A DNA stretch of 64,000 bases from Drosophila persimilis (Eukaryota; Arthropoda; Insecta; Diptera; Drosophilidae). The position numbers were made by a program, and so were the translations under genes. Numbering within the stretch: position 1 is the first letter of the stretch; the number at the start of each line of letters is the position of its first letter. The notes beneath the pieces are model-generated. The model was not told the origin of the DNA and made no database searches. It worked only from the letters and a program-made list of their open reading frames with translations. The stretch is from positions 1 through 64,000 of the forward strand of contig NW_020825479.1 of assembly GCF_003286085.1 (NCBI RefSeq), read 5' to 3'. Below are positions 53,512 to 64,000 of the stretch, piece after piece.

Positions 53512-53868
53512 TCTCGCCAGTGGCCACTTCATGGGAGGAAGATTCTCATCCTTGACAAGAACCAAATCTGCGTTCAAGCTCAAACTCGAACCAGGTTCGT
53601 TTGTAATGTTCGATCCGTTCGCTGCTTCTTCCGCTCGGGCTGCAGTATCGTCTGTATGTATGTGCGTGTAATCGCGAAGGCAGGTATGTTTCGAGGCCTC
53701 TTCTTCTGCGGACACTTCACTGTTAGTCCGCTCTCTTTGTCGTTTCCCCCTTTCGACTCTCTCAGTTGGTTTACTTGTTTCGTATGCAGGGTGGGGAGGA
53801 GGCAATAAGAATGTGTGGGTATTCGCGAGAGGCGGGAAAAGTGTCTCTGTGGCGTTGGCGCTCTGCAT
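53389..53868 (-). other. L::BEL3::S fusion ORF, copy 2
   Basis: 159 residues, same structure as the copy at 50692, with five replacements in the L-derived part (for example Val for Glu in 'NSEVSAEEE'). Confidence 0.45.
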
Positions 53869-54194
53869 TGGCGTTGACGTTGGTGTTGGCGTCTGTGCCG
53901 AGGGCTGTGCTGCTGCTGCTGCTATTGGCGGAATTGGTGTTGGTGTAGATGGCTGCTGCTGCTGCCGCTAGGGCCCCTCTGCGGGCCGCTCTGCCGCCGT
54001 CGCTGTGGCGTCTGTTTGACTCTCGTCTGACCATTCCCTTCGTCATGGTTGTTGTTAGTTTGTGTGTTGGCGATTTGCTGCCTGTTTGTTGTTTTTAATT
54101 GAAAAGTCTCTTGTGTGTGTGTGTTTGTGTTTAATGTATTTATTGGCACTTTCTAACTCTTTACACAGTTTTCTCTCGTTAGTTTGTGTTTTTT
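53512..54194 (-). repeat. BEL3 scrap plus segment L, copy 6, left part
   Basis: BEL3 scrap to 53572, then L up to its T-rich tract, where H4 is inserted. L resumes at 55270. Confidence 0.65.
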
Positions 54195-55269
54195 TTATAC
54201 CCGATACTCAAAATGAGTATTGGGGTATATTAGATTTGTGGTAAAAGTGGATGTGTGTAACGTCCAGAAGGAATCGTTTCCGACCCAATAAGGTATATAT
54301 ATTCTTGATCAGCATCAATAGCCGAGTCGATTGAGCGATTGTCTGTCTGTCCGTCTGTCCGTCCGTCCGTCTGTCCGTCCCCTTCAGCGCCTAATGCTCA
54401 AAGACTATAAGAGCCAGAGCAACGATGTTTTGGATCCAGACTTCTATGATATTTCACTGCTACAAAAATATTTCAAAACTTTGCCCCGCCCACTTCCGCC
54501 CCCACAAAGGGCGAAAATCTGTGGCATCCACAATTTTAAAGATACGAGAAAACCAAAAACGCAGAATCGTAGAGAATGACCATATCTTTTTGACTGCGGA
54601 ATCTGAATTGGATCGTATTATATTATTATAGCCAGCATCAAGAAAACAATTTCATTTTTTCTCGCCCTGTCTCTCTCTAACACACACGTAGCATAGGCGG
54701 CTTTGCTTAGAGTAAAACATTAGCGCCTAGATCTCAGAGACTATAAAAGCTAGAGCAACCAAATTTGGTATCCACACTCCTAATATATCGGACCGAGACG
54801 AGTTTGTTTCAAAATTTCGCCACACCCCCTTCCGCCCCCGCAAAGAATGCAAATCTGGGGATATTCACAAATCTCAGAGACTATTAAAGCTAGAGTAACC
54901 AAATTTGGTATCCGCACTTCTGTTAGATCTCACTATAAAACGTATATCTCAAAATTTCGCCCCACCCCCTTCCGCCCGCACAAAGGACGAAAATCTGTTG
55001 CATCCACAATATTGCAGATTTGAGAAAACTAAAAACGCAGAATCATAGATAACGACCATATCTATCAGATTGCTGAATCTGGATCAGATCAGATCATTTT
55101 TATAGCGAAAGGAAACTAATCAATTTGCACTGGCTACGCAGCGCCCGACGCACTCTTTGTCGTGTCGTTTAATATTAGCGGCGTCTGCCGGAGGAGAGCC
55201 TTACTGACTTAGTATCGGGTATAACTGTAGAGTTGCGGTGTCCGCAGCAACTCACAACGTTCCCCCTCG
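54195..55269 (+). mobile_element. DINE-like element H4 (complete)
   Basis: 1075 bp, TTATACCCGATACTC to CCCCCTCG, inserted in the T-run of L without target duplication. It has a terminal fold-back, GTCC/GTCT core (about 54341-54379), CCGCCC blocks and a 3' hairpin. It lacks 'GTCACGCTCAGACTG...CTCGCAC', an internal deletion near 55147 that it shares with H7. Confidence 0.88.
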
Positions 55270-55631
55270 TTTTTTTTTAATTAATGTTATTTATTGGGGA
55301 GCATAAAGTTTGTCGGTAGTAGTAGTGGCGGTGGGGGGAAGGGACTTTTGTCATGACAGGGGGCACGGCACGGCACGGCACACGACAGACACCACAAGAA
55401 AACAGGGCACCACGGAAAAACGGAAATGGCGACACGGATATAAACTTACGTCCGACGATCGCAACCTCTCGATCGGGTGGACGAGATGAGAGTGGCAGAC
55501 GAGGTTCATGGTGGAACACTCCATGTCCGCCAACTCCCACACTCTCTTCTCCACTCGAAAGACCCGATCGCCGATCGTCATTTACCGGTGCTCTCACCCC
55601 CGGTTCCACTTTCACTCACCCCAATATTTAG
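55270..55631 (-). repeat. Segment L, copy 6, right part
   Basis: L after H4, with the GGTAGTAGTAGTGG block, to the LTR edge. Confidence 0.65.
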
Positions 55632-55880
55632 TGAGATGAAAGAAGAATGGCTTTATTGGGGCTATTGGTTGACTAGCTATGTTAATTAGTAAACGAATGA
55701 CAGTATTAAGTTATATTTTTCTTTAATGATTATTTATGTATTCTTTGATTTATTTTTGCTGCAACACCGGTCCACACATTCAATTCGAGATCACACAAAA
55801 GAAGAGAGAGAGTGGACACTTCAAGTGTGATAATATTATTTAATGTTATTATTTGAATGTTGAATAGGCGTATTCCAACA
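55632..55880 (-). repeat. copia-like LTR, copy 7
   Basis: Like copy 6, with about 13 extra bases (TTGAATGTTGAAT) near its minus-strand start. Confidence 0.6.
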
Positions 55881-57105
55881 CGCCCCCTCAAAAATAACAT
55901 TCATCATCAAAATCATAAAAATAAAAAGAAAGTTTTCATCATTAAATCAAAAAGGTAACATTCAATTGTTATTCTAATGTGGTTGGAGTGCATTCTGGGA
56001 AGTGTTATGTGATCTAGCATTTGCTCTAAGGATACGGGAAAAACCCAGAAAAACCCGATCAGAAAACTTTAAAATTAGATTCACATTAAATTAAATTACT
56101 TTAACAATTCATTAGTTCTTTTGGTTCAAATCAAAAAAAAAAAAAAAATTAAATAGGAATTAATGTAATAAATTCGTTAATAAAGCATCATGTTCATGTT
56201 CTCATTAAATTGGAATCATTCTTCTTGTAGTAGTCCTAATATGTTCCGCAGTTCCGCAAATCTTCCAGCAGGTAGTGGCTTCGTGAAGATGTCAGCAAGT
56301 TGGTTGTCTGTATTAATATACTCAAGAGAAATCTCATTAGTTTCTATCTGTTCTCTTGAAAAATGATATTTTATATCAATATGATTTGCTCTTTTATGAC
56401 ATGAGGGATTATTTGCAATGCTAATACAGCCTTAGTTGTCTTCATAAATTTTAATGGGTTTGTCGAGTTTAAGATTAATACTATTTAGAAGAGACTTTAG
56501 CCATAAAGCTTCTCTTATAGCTTCAAATAGGGCCATATATTCAGCTTCAGTTGATGAATTCACTGAATTCTGTCTTTTTGTATTCCAACAAATTAAATTG
56601 GAATCGAAAATTTTAAACAAATAACCCGTTGTACTTTCTCTATCAATCTCATTACTACCCCAATCGGAATCTACATAGACAACTAATGTATTTTCAAATG
56701 ATGTATTCTTTTTAAATATAAGCTTCGTATCAAGAGTTCCCTTTAAATATCTAATAACCCTTTTTAAACATTGCCATAACTCAGCATTGTTCTTGCTACT
56801 ATATCTACTCAAGATATTTACAGCGGTAGCTAAATCTGGTCGTGTACACAGCATTATGTACATTAAACAGCCAATAAGGTTACGACATGGAGCATTGTAG
56901 TCTTCATCTGAGTTAAGTAACTCATAATTTAGTTTATTTAGTAATGGAGTACTGACTGAATTGCAACTATCCATGTTAAATTTATTTAAAATTCTTTTTA
57001 CATATGCAGCTTGACTCAAATATATTTTGTCTTTTGTATTTTCTACTCTGATAGCGATAAAATGTTTTATCTCATTTAAGTCAGTTGTTAAGCTATTAAG
57101 CGTTT
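55881..57105 (-). pseudogene. copia-like pol 3' fragment, copy 7, split by H5
   Basis: Open frame of 195 residues (57019-56432), with the shared TAA. It keeps Glu where copies 2, 5, 6 and 8 have a TAG downstream, as copy 1 does. H5 is inserted at the T-run in 'TTAAGCG'; a few bases of the fragment continue after 58215. Confidence 0.82.
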
Positions 57106-58215
57106 TTATACCCGATACTCAAAATGAGTATTGGGGTATATTAGATTTGTGGTAAAAGTGGATGTGTGTAACGTCCAGAAGGAATCGTTTCCGACCCAAT
57201 AAGGTATATATATTCTTGATCAGCATCAATAGCCGAGTCGATTGAGCGATTGTCTGTCTGTCCGTCTGTCCGTCCGTCCGTCTGTCCGTCCCCTTCAGCG
57301 CCTAATGCTCAAAGACTATAAGAGCCAGAGCAACGATGTTTTGGATCCAGACTTCTATGATATTTCACTGCTACAAAAATATTTCAAAACTTTGCCCCGC
57401 CCACTTCCGCCCCCACAAAGGGCGAAAATCTGTGGCATCCACAATTTTAAAGATACGAGAAAACCAAAAACGCAGAATCGTAGAGAATGACCATATCTTT
57501 TAGACTGCGGAATCTGAATTGGATCGTATTATATTATTATAGCCAGCATCAAGAAAACAATTTCATTTTTTCTCGCCCTGTCTCTCTCTAACACACACGT
57601 TGCATAGGCGGCTTTGCTTAGAGTAAAACATTAGCGCCTAGATCTCAGAGACTATAAAAGCTAGAGCAACCAAATTTGGTATCCACACTCCTAATATATC
57701 GGACCGAGACGAGTTTGTTTCAAAATTTCGCCACACCCCCTTCCGCCCCCGCAAAGGATGCAGATCTGGGGATATTCATAAATCTCAGAGACTATTAAGG
57801 CTAGAGTAACCAAATTTGGTATCCGCACTCCTGTTAGATCTCACTATAAAACGTATATCTCAAAATTTCGCCCCACCCCCTTCCGCCCACACAAAGGACG
57901 AAAATCTGTTGCATCCACAATATTGCAAAATCGAGTAAACTAAAAACGCAGAATCATAGACAATGACCATATCTATCCGGTTGCCGAATCTGGATCAGAT
58001 CGGATCATTTTTGTAGCCAAAAGCAAGAAATCAATTTTTAGTGGCTACGCAGCGCCCGACGTCACGCTCAGACTGATTTTCTGTCTCTCTCGCACGCACT
58101 CTTTGTCGTGTCGTTTAATATTAGCGGCGTCTGCCGGAGGAGAGCCATACTGACTTAGTATCGGGTATAACTGTAGAGTTGCGGTGTCCGCAGCAACTCA
58201 CAACGTTCCCCCTCG
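57106..58215 (+). mobile_element. DINE-like element H5 (complete)
   Basis: 1110 bp, inserted in the copia fragment: both flanks are copia sequence (left 'AAGCGTTT', right 'TTAAGAACTGTTGC'). Same features as H4, with the full 3' part. First copy of the 1910-bp duplication. Confidence 0.9.
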
Positions 58216-58419
58216 TTAAGAACTGTTGCAATTCGAAGTTAATGAAAGTCGAGAGGCTGTTTATAATTCACAATTTATTTGCATATGTAAGCCAACTTAT
58301 CGCGTAGGTTCATATGGGGATGATTGGGCGAACGATTGATTTGAGGATGTTAATCTAATAGCTGCGACGATTAGCTCAAGACTGCCCATGCAAGGGCTGA
58401 CGGGCCAAATTGCCGGGCC
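58216..58419. repeat. copia edge and segment S, copy 6
   Basis: Remaining copia bases, then S ending at GGGCC. Repeated exactly, by eye, at 60126-60329. Confidence 0.65.
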
Positions 58420-59015
58420 TCTCGCCAGTGGCCACTTCATGGGAGGAAGATTCTCATCCTTGACAAGAACCAAATCTGCGTTCAAGCTCAAACTCGAACC
58501 AGGTTAGTTTGTAATGTTCGATCCGTTCGCTGCTTCTTCCGCTCGGGCTGCAGTATCGTCTGTATGTATGTGCGTGTAATCGCGAAGGTATGTTTCGAGG
58601 CCTCTTCTTCTGCGGACTCTTCACTGTTAGTCCGCTCTCTTTGTCGTTTCCCCCTTTCGACTCTCTCAGTTGGCGTTGGCGCTCTGCATTGGCGTTGACG
58701 TTGGTGTTGGCGTCTGCGCCGAGGGCTGTGCTGCTGCTGCTGCTATTGGCGGAATTGGTGTTGGTGTAGATGGCTGCTGCTGCTGCCGCTAGGGCCCCTC
58801 TGCGGGCCGCTCTGCCGCCGTCGCTGTGGCGTCTGTTTGACCCTCGTCTGACCATTCCCTTCGTCATGGTTGTTGTTAGTTTGTGTGTTGGCGATTTGCT
58901 GCCTGTTTGTTGTTTTTAATTGAAAAGTCTCTTGTGTGTGTGTGTTTGTGTTTAATGTATTTATTGGCACTTTCTAACTCTTTACACAGTTTTCTCTCGT
59001 TAGTTTGTGTTTTTT
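58420..59015 (-). repeat. BEL3 scrap plus segment L, copy 7 (partial)
   Basis: BEL3 scrap to 58480, then L with about 80 bp missing after 'CTCTCTCAGTTGG'. That deletion changes the frame of the fusion ORF. L ends at the T-run where H6 begins. Confidence 0.65.
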
Positions 59016-60125
59016 TTATACCCGATACTCAAAATGAGTATTGGGGTATATTAGATTTGTGGTAAAAGTGGATGTGTGTAACGTCCAGAAGGAATCGTTT
59101 CCGACCCAATAAGGTATATATATTCTTGATCAGCATCAATAGCCGAGTCGATTGAGCGATTGTCTGTCTGTCCGTCTGTCCGTCCGTCCGTCTGTCCGTC
59201 CCCTTCAGCGCCTAATGCTCAAAGACTATAAGAGCCAGAGCAACGATGTTTTGGATCCAGACTTCTATGATATTTCACTGCTACAAAAATATTTCAAAAC
59301 TTTGCCCCGCCCACTTCCGCCCCCACAAAGGGCGAAAATCTGTGGCATCCACAATTTTAAAGATACGAGAAAACCAAAAACGCAGAATCGTAGAGAATGA
59401 CCATATCTTTTAGACTGCGGAATCTGAATTGGATCGTATTATATTATTATAGCCAGCATCAAGAAAACAATTTCATTTTTTCTCGCCCTGTCTCTCTCTA
59501 ACACACACGTTGCATAGGCGGCTTTGCTTAGAGTAAAACATTAGCGCCTAGATCTCAGAGACTATAAAAGCTAGAGCAACCAAATTTGGTATCCACACTC
59601 CTAATATATCGGACCGAGACGAGTTTGTTTCAAAATTTCGCCACACCCCCTTCCGCCCCCGCAAAGGATGCAGATCTGGGGATATTCATAAATCTCAGAG
59701 ACTATTAAGGCTAGAGTAACCAAATTTGGTATCCGCACTCCTGTTAGATCTCACTATAAAACGTATATCTCAAAATTTCGCCCCACCCCCTTCCGCCCAC
59801 ACAAAGGACGAAAATCTGTTGCATCCACAATATTGCAAAATCGAGTAAACTAAAAACGCAGAATCATAGACAATGACCATATCTATCCGGTTGCCGAATC
59901 TGGATCAGATCGGATCATTTTTGTAGCCAAAAGCAAGAAATCAATTTTTAGTGGCTACGCAGCGCCCGACGTCACGCTCAGACTGATTTTCTGTCTCTCT
60001 CGCACGCACTCTTTGTCGTGTCGTTTAATATTAGCGGCGTCTGCCGGAGGAGAGCCATACTGACTTAGTATCGGGTATAACTGTAGAGTTGCGGTGTCCG
60101 CAGCAACTCACAACGTTCCCCCTCG
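59016..60125 (+). mobile_element. DINE-like element H6 (recombinant flanks)
   Basis: The left flank is the L T-run, as in H4 and H7; the right flank is the copia edge, as in H5. It cannot be a simple insertion; it marks the crossover that made the tandem duplication. The body is nearly identical to H5. Confidence 0.9.
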
Positions 60126-60925
60126 TTAAGAACTGTTGCAATTCGAAGTTAATGAAAGTCGAGAGGCTGTTTATAATTCACAATTTATTTGCATATGTAA
60201 GCCAACTTATCGCGTAGGTTCATATGGGGATGATTGGGCGAACGATTGATTTGAGGATGTTAATCTAATAGCTGCGACGATTAGCTCAAGACTGCCCATG
60301 CAAGGGCTGACGGGCCAAATTGCCGGGCCTCTCGCCAGTGGCCACTTCATGGGAGGAAGATTCTCATCCTTGACAAGAACCAAATCTGCGTTCAAGCTCA
60401 AACTCGAACCAGGTTAGTTTGTAATGTTCGATCCGTTCGCTGCTTCTTCCGCTCGGGCTGCAGTATCGTCTGTATGTATGTGCGTGTAATCGCGAAGGTA
60501 TGTTTCGAGGCCTCTTCTTCTGCGGACTCTTCACTGTTAGTCCGCTCTCTTTGTCGTTTCCCCCTTTCGACTCTCTCAGTTGGCGTTGGCGCTCTGCATT
60601 GGCGTTGACGTTGGTGTTGGCGTCTGCGCCGAGGGCTGTGCTGCTGCTGCTGCTATTGGCGGAATTGGTGTTGGTGTAGATGGCTGCTGCTGCTGCCGCT
60701 AGGGCCCCTCTGCGGGCCGCTCTGCCGCCGTCGCTGTGGCGTCTGTTTGACCCTCGTCTGACCATTCCCTTCGTCATGGTTGTTGTTAGTTTGTGTGTTG
60801 GCGATTTGCTGCCTGTTTGTTGTTTTTAATTGAAAAGTCTCTTGTGTGTGTGTGTTTGTGTTTAATGTATTTATTGGCACTTTCTAACTCTTTACACAGT
60901 TTTCTCTCGTTAGTTTGTGTTTTTT
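60126..60925 (-). repeat. S, BEL3 scrap and segment L, copy 8, left part
   Basis: Second copy of 58216-59015: S to 60329, BEL3 scrap to 60390, then L with the same deletion as copy 7. Confidence 0.65.
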
Positions 60926-62000
60926 TTATACCCGATACTCAAAATGAGTATTGGGGTATATTAGATTTGTGGTAAAAGTGGATGTGTGTAACGTCCAGAA
61001 GGAATCGTTTCCGACCCAATAAGGTATATATATTCTTGATCAGCATCAATAGCCGAGTCGATTGAGCGATTGTCTGTCTGTCCGTCTGTCCGTCCGTCCG
61101 TCTGTCCGTCCCCTTCAGCGCCTAATGCTCAAAGACTATAAGAGCCAGAGCAACGATGTTTTGGATCCAGACTTCTATGATATTTCACTGCTACAAAAAT
61201 ATTTCAAAACTTTGCCCCGCCCACTTCCGCCCCCACAAAGGGCGAAAATCTGTGGCATCCACAATTTTAAAGATACGAGAAAACCAAAAACGCAGAATCG
61301 TAGAGAATGACCATATCTTTTAGACTGCGGAATCTGAATTGGATCGTATTATATTATTATAGCCAGCATCAAGAAAACAATTTCATTTTTTCTCGCCCTG
61401 TCTCTCTCTAACACACACGTAGCATAGGCGGCTTTGCTTAGAGTAAAACATTAGCGCCTAGATCTCAGAGACTATAAAAGCTAGAGCAACTAAATTTGGT
61501 ATCCACACTCCTAATATATCGGACCGAGACGAGTTTGTTTCAAAATTTCGCCACACCCCCTTCCGCCCCCGCAAAGAATGCAAATCTGGGGATATTCACA
61601 AATCTCAGAGACTATTAAAGCTAGAGTAACCAAATTTGGTATCCGCACTTCTGTTAGATCTCACTATAAAACGTATATCTCAAAATTTCGCCCCACCCCC
61701 TTCCGCCCGCACAAAGGACGAAAATCTGTTGCATCCACAATATTGCAGATTTGAGAAAACTAAAAACGCAGAATCATAGATAACGACCATATCTATCAGA
61801 TTGCTGAATCTGGATCAGATCAGATCATTTTTATAGCGAAAGGAAACAAATCAATTTGCACTGGCTACGCAGCGCCCGACGCACTCTTTGTCGTGTCGTT
61901 TAATATTAGCGGCGTCTGCCGGAGGAGAGCCTTACTGACTTAGTATCGGGTATAACTGTAGAGTTGCGGTGTCCGCAGCAACTCACAACGTTCCCCCTCG
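60926..62000 (+). mobile_element. DINE-like element H7
   Basis: 1075 bp with L sequence on both sides. Its first third matches H5/H6 (CTTTTAGACTGCGG at 61316), while from about 61420 it matches H4 (GTAGCATAGG, CAAAGAATGCAAATC and the same 3' deletion), so it looks patchy. Confidence 0.88.
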
Positions 62001-62362
62001 TTTTTTTTAAATTAATGTTATTTATTGGGGAGCATAAAGTTTGTCCGTAGTAGTAGTGGCGGTGGGGGGAAGGGACTTTTGTCATGACAGGGGGCACGGC
62101 ACGGCACGGCACACGACAGACACCACAAGAAAACAGGGCACCACGGAAAAACGGAAATGGCGACACGGATATAAACTTACGTCCGACGATCGCAACCTCT
62201 CGATCGGGTGGACGAGATGAGAGTGGCAGACGAGGTTCATGGTGGAACACTCCATGTCCGCCAACTCCCACACTCTCTTCTCCACTCGAAAGACCAGATC
62301 GCCGATCGTCATTTACCGGTGCTCTCACCCCCGGTTCCACTTTCACTCACCCCAATATTTAG
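62001..62362 (-). repeat. Segment L, copy 8, right part
   Basis: L after H7, with the GTAGTAGTAGTGG block, to the LTR edge; near-identical to 55270-55631. Confidence 0.65.
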
Positions 62363-62598
62363 TGAGATGAAAGAAGAATGACTTTATTGGGGCTATTGGT
62401 TGACTAGCTATGTTAATTAGTAAACGAATGATAGTATTAAGTTATGTTTTTCTTTAATGATTATTTATGTATTCTTTGATTTATTTTTGCTGCAACACCG
62501 ATCCACACGCTCAATTCGAGATCACACAAAAGAAGAGAGAGAGTGGACACTTCAAGTGTGATAATATTATTTAATGTTATTATAGGCGTATTCCAACA
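62363..62598 (-). repeat. copia-like LTR, copy 8
   Basis: Like copy 5 (49147-49382), with the CGGCCCCCTC form of the purine tract after it. Confidence 0.6.
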
Positions 62599-63607
62599 CG
62601 GCCCCCTCAAAAATAACATACATCATCAAAATCATAAAAATAAAAATAAAAGTTTTCATCATTAAATCAAAAAGGTAACATTCAATTGTTATTCTAATGT
62701 GGTTTGTGTGCATTCTGGGAAGTGTTATGTGATCTAGCATTTGCTCTAAGGATACGGGGAAACCCCAGAAAAACCCGATCAGAACACTTTAAAATTAGAT
62801 TAACATAAAATTAAATTACTTTAACAATTCATTGGTTCTTTTGGTTCAAATAAAAAAAAAAAAAATTAAATATGAATTAATGTAATAAATTCGTTAATAA
62901 AGCATCATGTTCATGTTCTCATTAAATTGGAATCATTCTTCTTGTAGTAGTCCTAATTTGTTCCGCAGTTCCACAAATCTTCCTGCAGGTAGTGGCTTCG
63001 TGAAGATGTCAGCAAGTTGGTTGTCTGTATTAATATACTCAAGAGAAATCTAATTAGTTTCAATCTGTTCTCTTGAAAAATGATATTTTATATCAATATG
63101 CTTTGCTCTTTTATGACATGAGGGATTATTTGCAATGCTAATACAGCCTTAGTTGTCTTCATAAATTTTAATGGGTTTGTCGAGTTTAAGATTAATACTA
63201 TTTAGAAGAGGCTTTAGCCATAAAGCTTCTCTTATAGCTTCAAATAGGGCCATATTCAGCTTCAGTTGATGAAGCTGCCACTGAATTCTGTCTTTTTGTA
63301 TTCCAACAAATTAAATTGGAATCGAAAATTTTAAACAAATAACCCGTTGTACTTTTTCTATCAATCTCATTACTACCCCAATCGGAATCTACATAGCCAA
63401 CTAATGTATTTTCAAATGATGTATTCTTTTTAAATATAAGCTTCATAACGATAGTTCCCTTTAAATATCTAATAACCCTTTTTAAAAATTGCCATAACTC
63501 AGCATTGTTCTTGCGACTATATCTACTCAAGATATTTACAGCGGTAGTTAAATCTGGTCGTGTACACAGCATTATGTACATTAAACAGCCAATAAGATTA
63601 CGACATG
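62599..63607 (-). pseudogene. copia-like pol 3' fragment, copy 8
   Basis: Stop at 62933-62935. Its LTR-proximal part matches copy 5, but the part from about 63250 matches copy 2 (GAAGCTGCCACTGAATTC, 'KNNAELWQ', 'TVMKLIFKK'-like), so it is a mosaic. It keeps 'NSVAASSTEAEY', the form in Drosophila copia. Cut at 'CGACATG'. Confidence 0.78.
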
Positions 63608-64000
63608 ATAGCCCGAGAGCGATAGAGCTGCTCGGGGACGCTGTTAAGCGATTCGACACACCCCCTTCCGCCCCCGCAAAGGACGAAAATCTGGGGCAAC
63701 CACAAATCTCAGAGACTATTAAGGCTAGAGTAAACTAATTTGGTATCCGCACTTTTGTTAGATCTCACTATAAAATGTTCAGAATTTCGCCCCACCCCCA
63801 TCCGCCCCCACAAAGAAAGAAAATCTGTTGCATCCACAATATTGCAGATTCGAGAATCATTTTTATAGCCAATAGGAACAAATCAATTCGAGAAAACTAA
63901 AAACGCAGAATCATAGAGAATGACCATATCTATCAGATTGCTGAGTCTGGATCAGATCGGATCATTTTTATAGCCAATAGGAACAAATCAATTTGCACTG
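63608..64000 (+). mobile_element. BEL3 LTR scrap joined to truncated DINE-like element H8
   Basis: Same join as at 36780 ('GCTGTTAAGCG.TTCGACACAC'), then DINE 3' half running off the right edge of the window. Confidence 0.78.

Larger units (their letters stand above)
57106..62000 (+). repeat. 1910-bp tandem duplication (DINE + S + BEL3 + L)
   Basis: The unit DINE-copia edge-S-BEL3-L is repeated: 57106-59015 and 59016-60925, then the DINE element only of a third unit (H7). Matching landmarks are 1910 bp apart (57242/59152/61062 and 58297/60207). Confidence 0.93.

Noticed and set aside
54331..54579. 82-codon ORF 'MSDCLSVRLSVRPSVRP' repeated in each DINE copy
   Set aside because: Translation of the GTCC/GTCT microsatellite and CCGCCC blocks; a non-coding element.
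46964..63000. CRISPR-like spaced repeats
   Set aside because: The repeated units are kilobases long, of transposon origin, with no short direct repeats and unique spacers; the sequence is eukaryotic.
1..64000. Search for host genes, tRNA and rRNA genes
   Set aside because: Apart from segment L and 37687-37876, every stretch could be tied to a mobile element or its repeats; no tRNA cloverleaf or rRNA motif was recognised. The tRNA-like matches are primer-binding sites.

Overview
The window reads as insect heterochromatin, almost certainly from a Drosophila. It carries a 412/mdg1-type Gypsy element with a tRNA-Arg primer site, BEL/Pao elements, a copia-like element, a gypsy-type errantivirus, and many copies of a DINE-1/Helitron-like non-autonomous element with the typical GTCC/GTCT microsatellite core. 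The sequence flavour of the DINE-like copies recalls obscura-group flies (pseudoobscura/miranda type); that placement is from memory and inference only. I found no host gene I could name, no tRNA or rRNA gene and no CRISPR. Essentially every base belongs to a mobile element, a fragment of one, or a composite tandem repeat built from fragments.

Layout. (1) 1-2716: a composite unit. On the minus strand its parts are an unknown gene-like segment 'L', a scrap of a BEL element ('BEL3'), a short segment 'S', a dead copia-like pol 3' part and the copia-like LTR. (2) 2717-35557: one 412-like Gypsy element on the plus strand, blown up to about 33 kb. Its leader holds an intact BEL/Pao element (BEL1, 3462-9905, minus strand, LTRs differing at one base, TSD CCCAT) and a DINE-like element (10985-12066). 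A 3.35-kb internal block (small membrane ORF, second small ORF, gag, protease, half of RT) is present four times in tandem (A-D). Copy A carries a DD37E Tc1/mariner element (14860-16158). Copy D continues into the rest of pol and is split in its integrase end by a second, internally deleted BEL element (BEL2, 28536-34581, TSD ATTAC). (3) 35558-38029: copia, S, DINE and L fragments plus about 190 bp of sequence seen nowhere else in the window. (4) 38030-45453: a gypsy-like errantivirus on the minus strand with identical 525-bp LTRs but a frame-shifted pol, a four-fold 63-bp repeat inside pol and an env that has lost its surface part. (5) 45454-64000: a tandem array of the composite L/LTR/copia/S/BEL3 unit (spacings about 1455, 2650 and 2697 bp), invaded by DINE-like elements and then locally duplicated with a 1910-bp period.

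How the parts relate. All copia-like copies that reach the site share the same stop codon, so they multiplied as DNA and not by retrotransposition. DINE flanks show that one copy (59016-60125) is a recombinant between two others, which explains the 1910-bp duplication. The only element that looks able to encode a complete set of its own proteins is BEL1. The most unusual coding items are the small membrane-protein ORF ahead of gag in the 412-like element, the repeat-expanded linker in the errantivirus pol, and the L::BEL3 fusion ORFs. The tandem arrays could be real satellite-like structures or partly assembly products; long reads would settle this.
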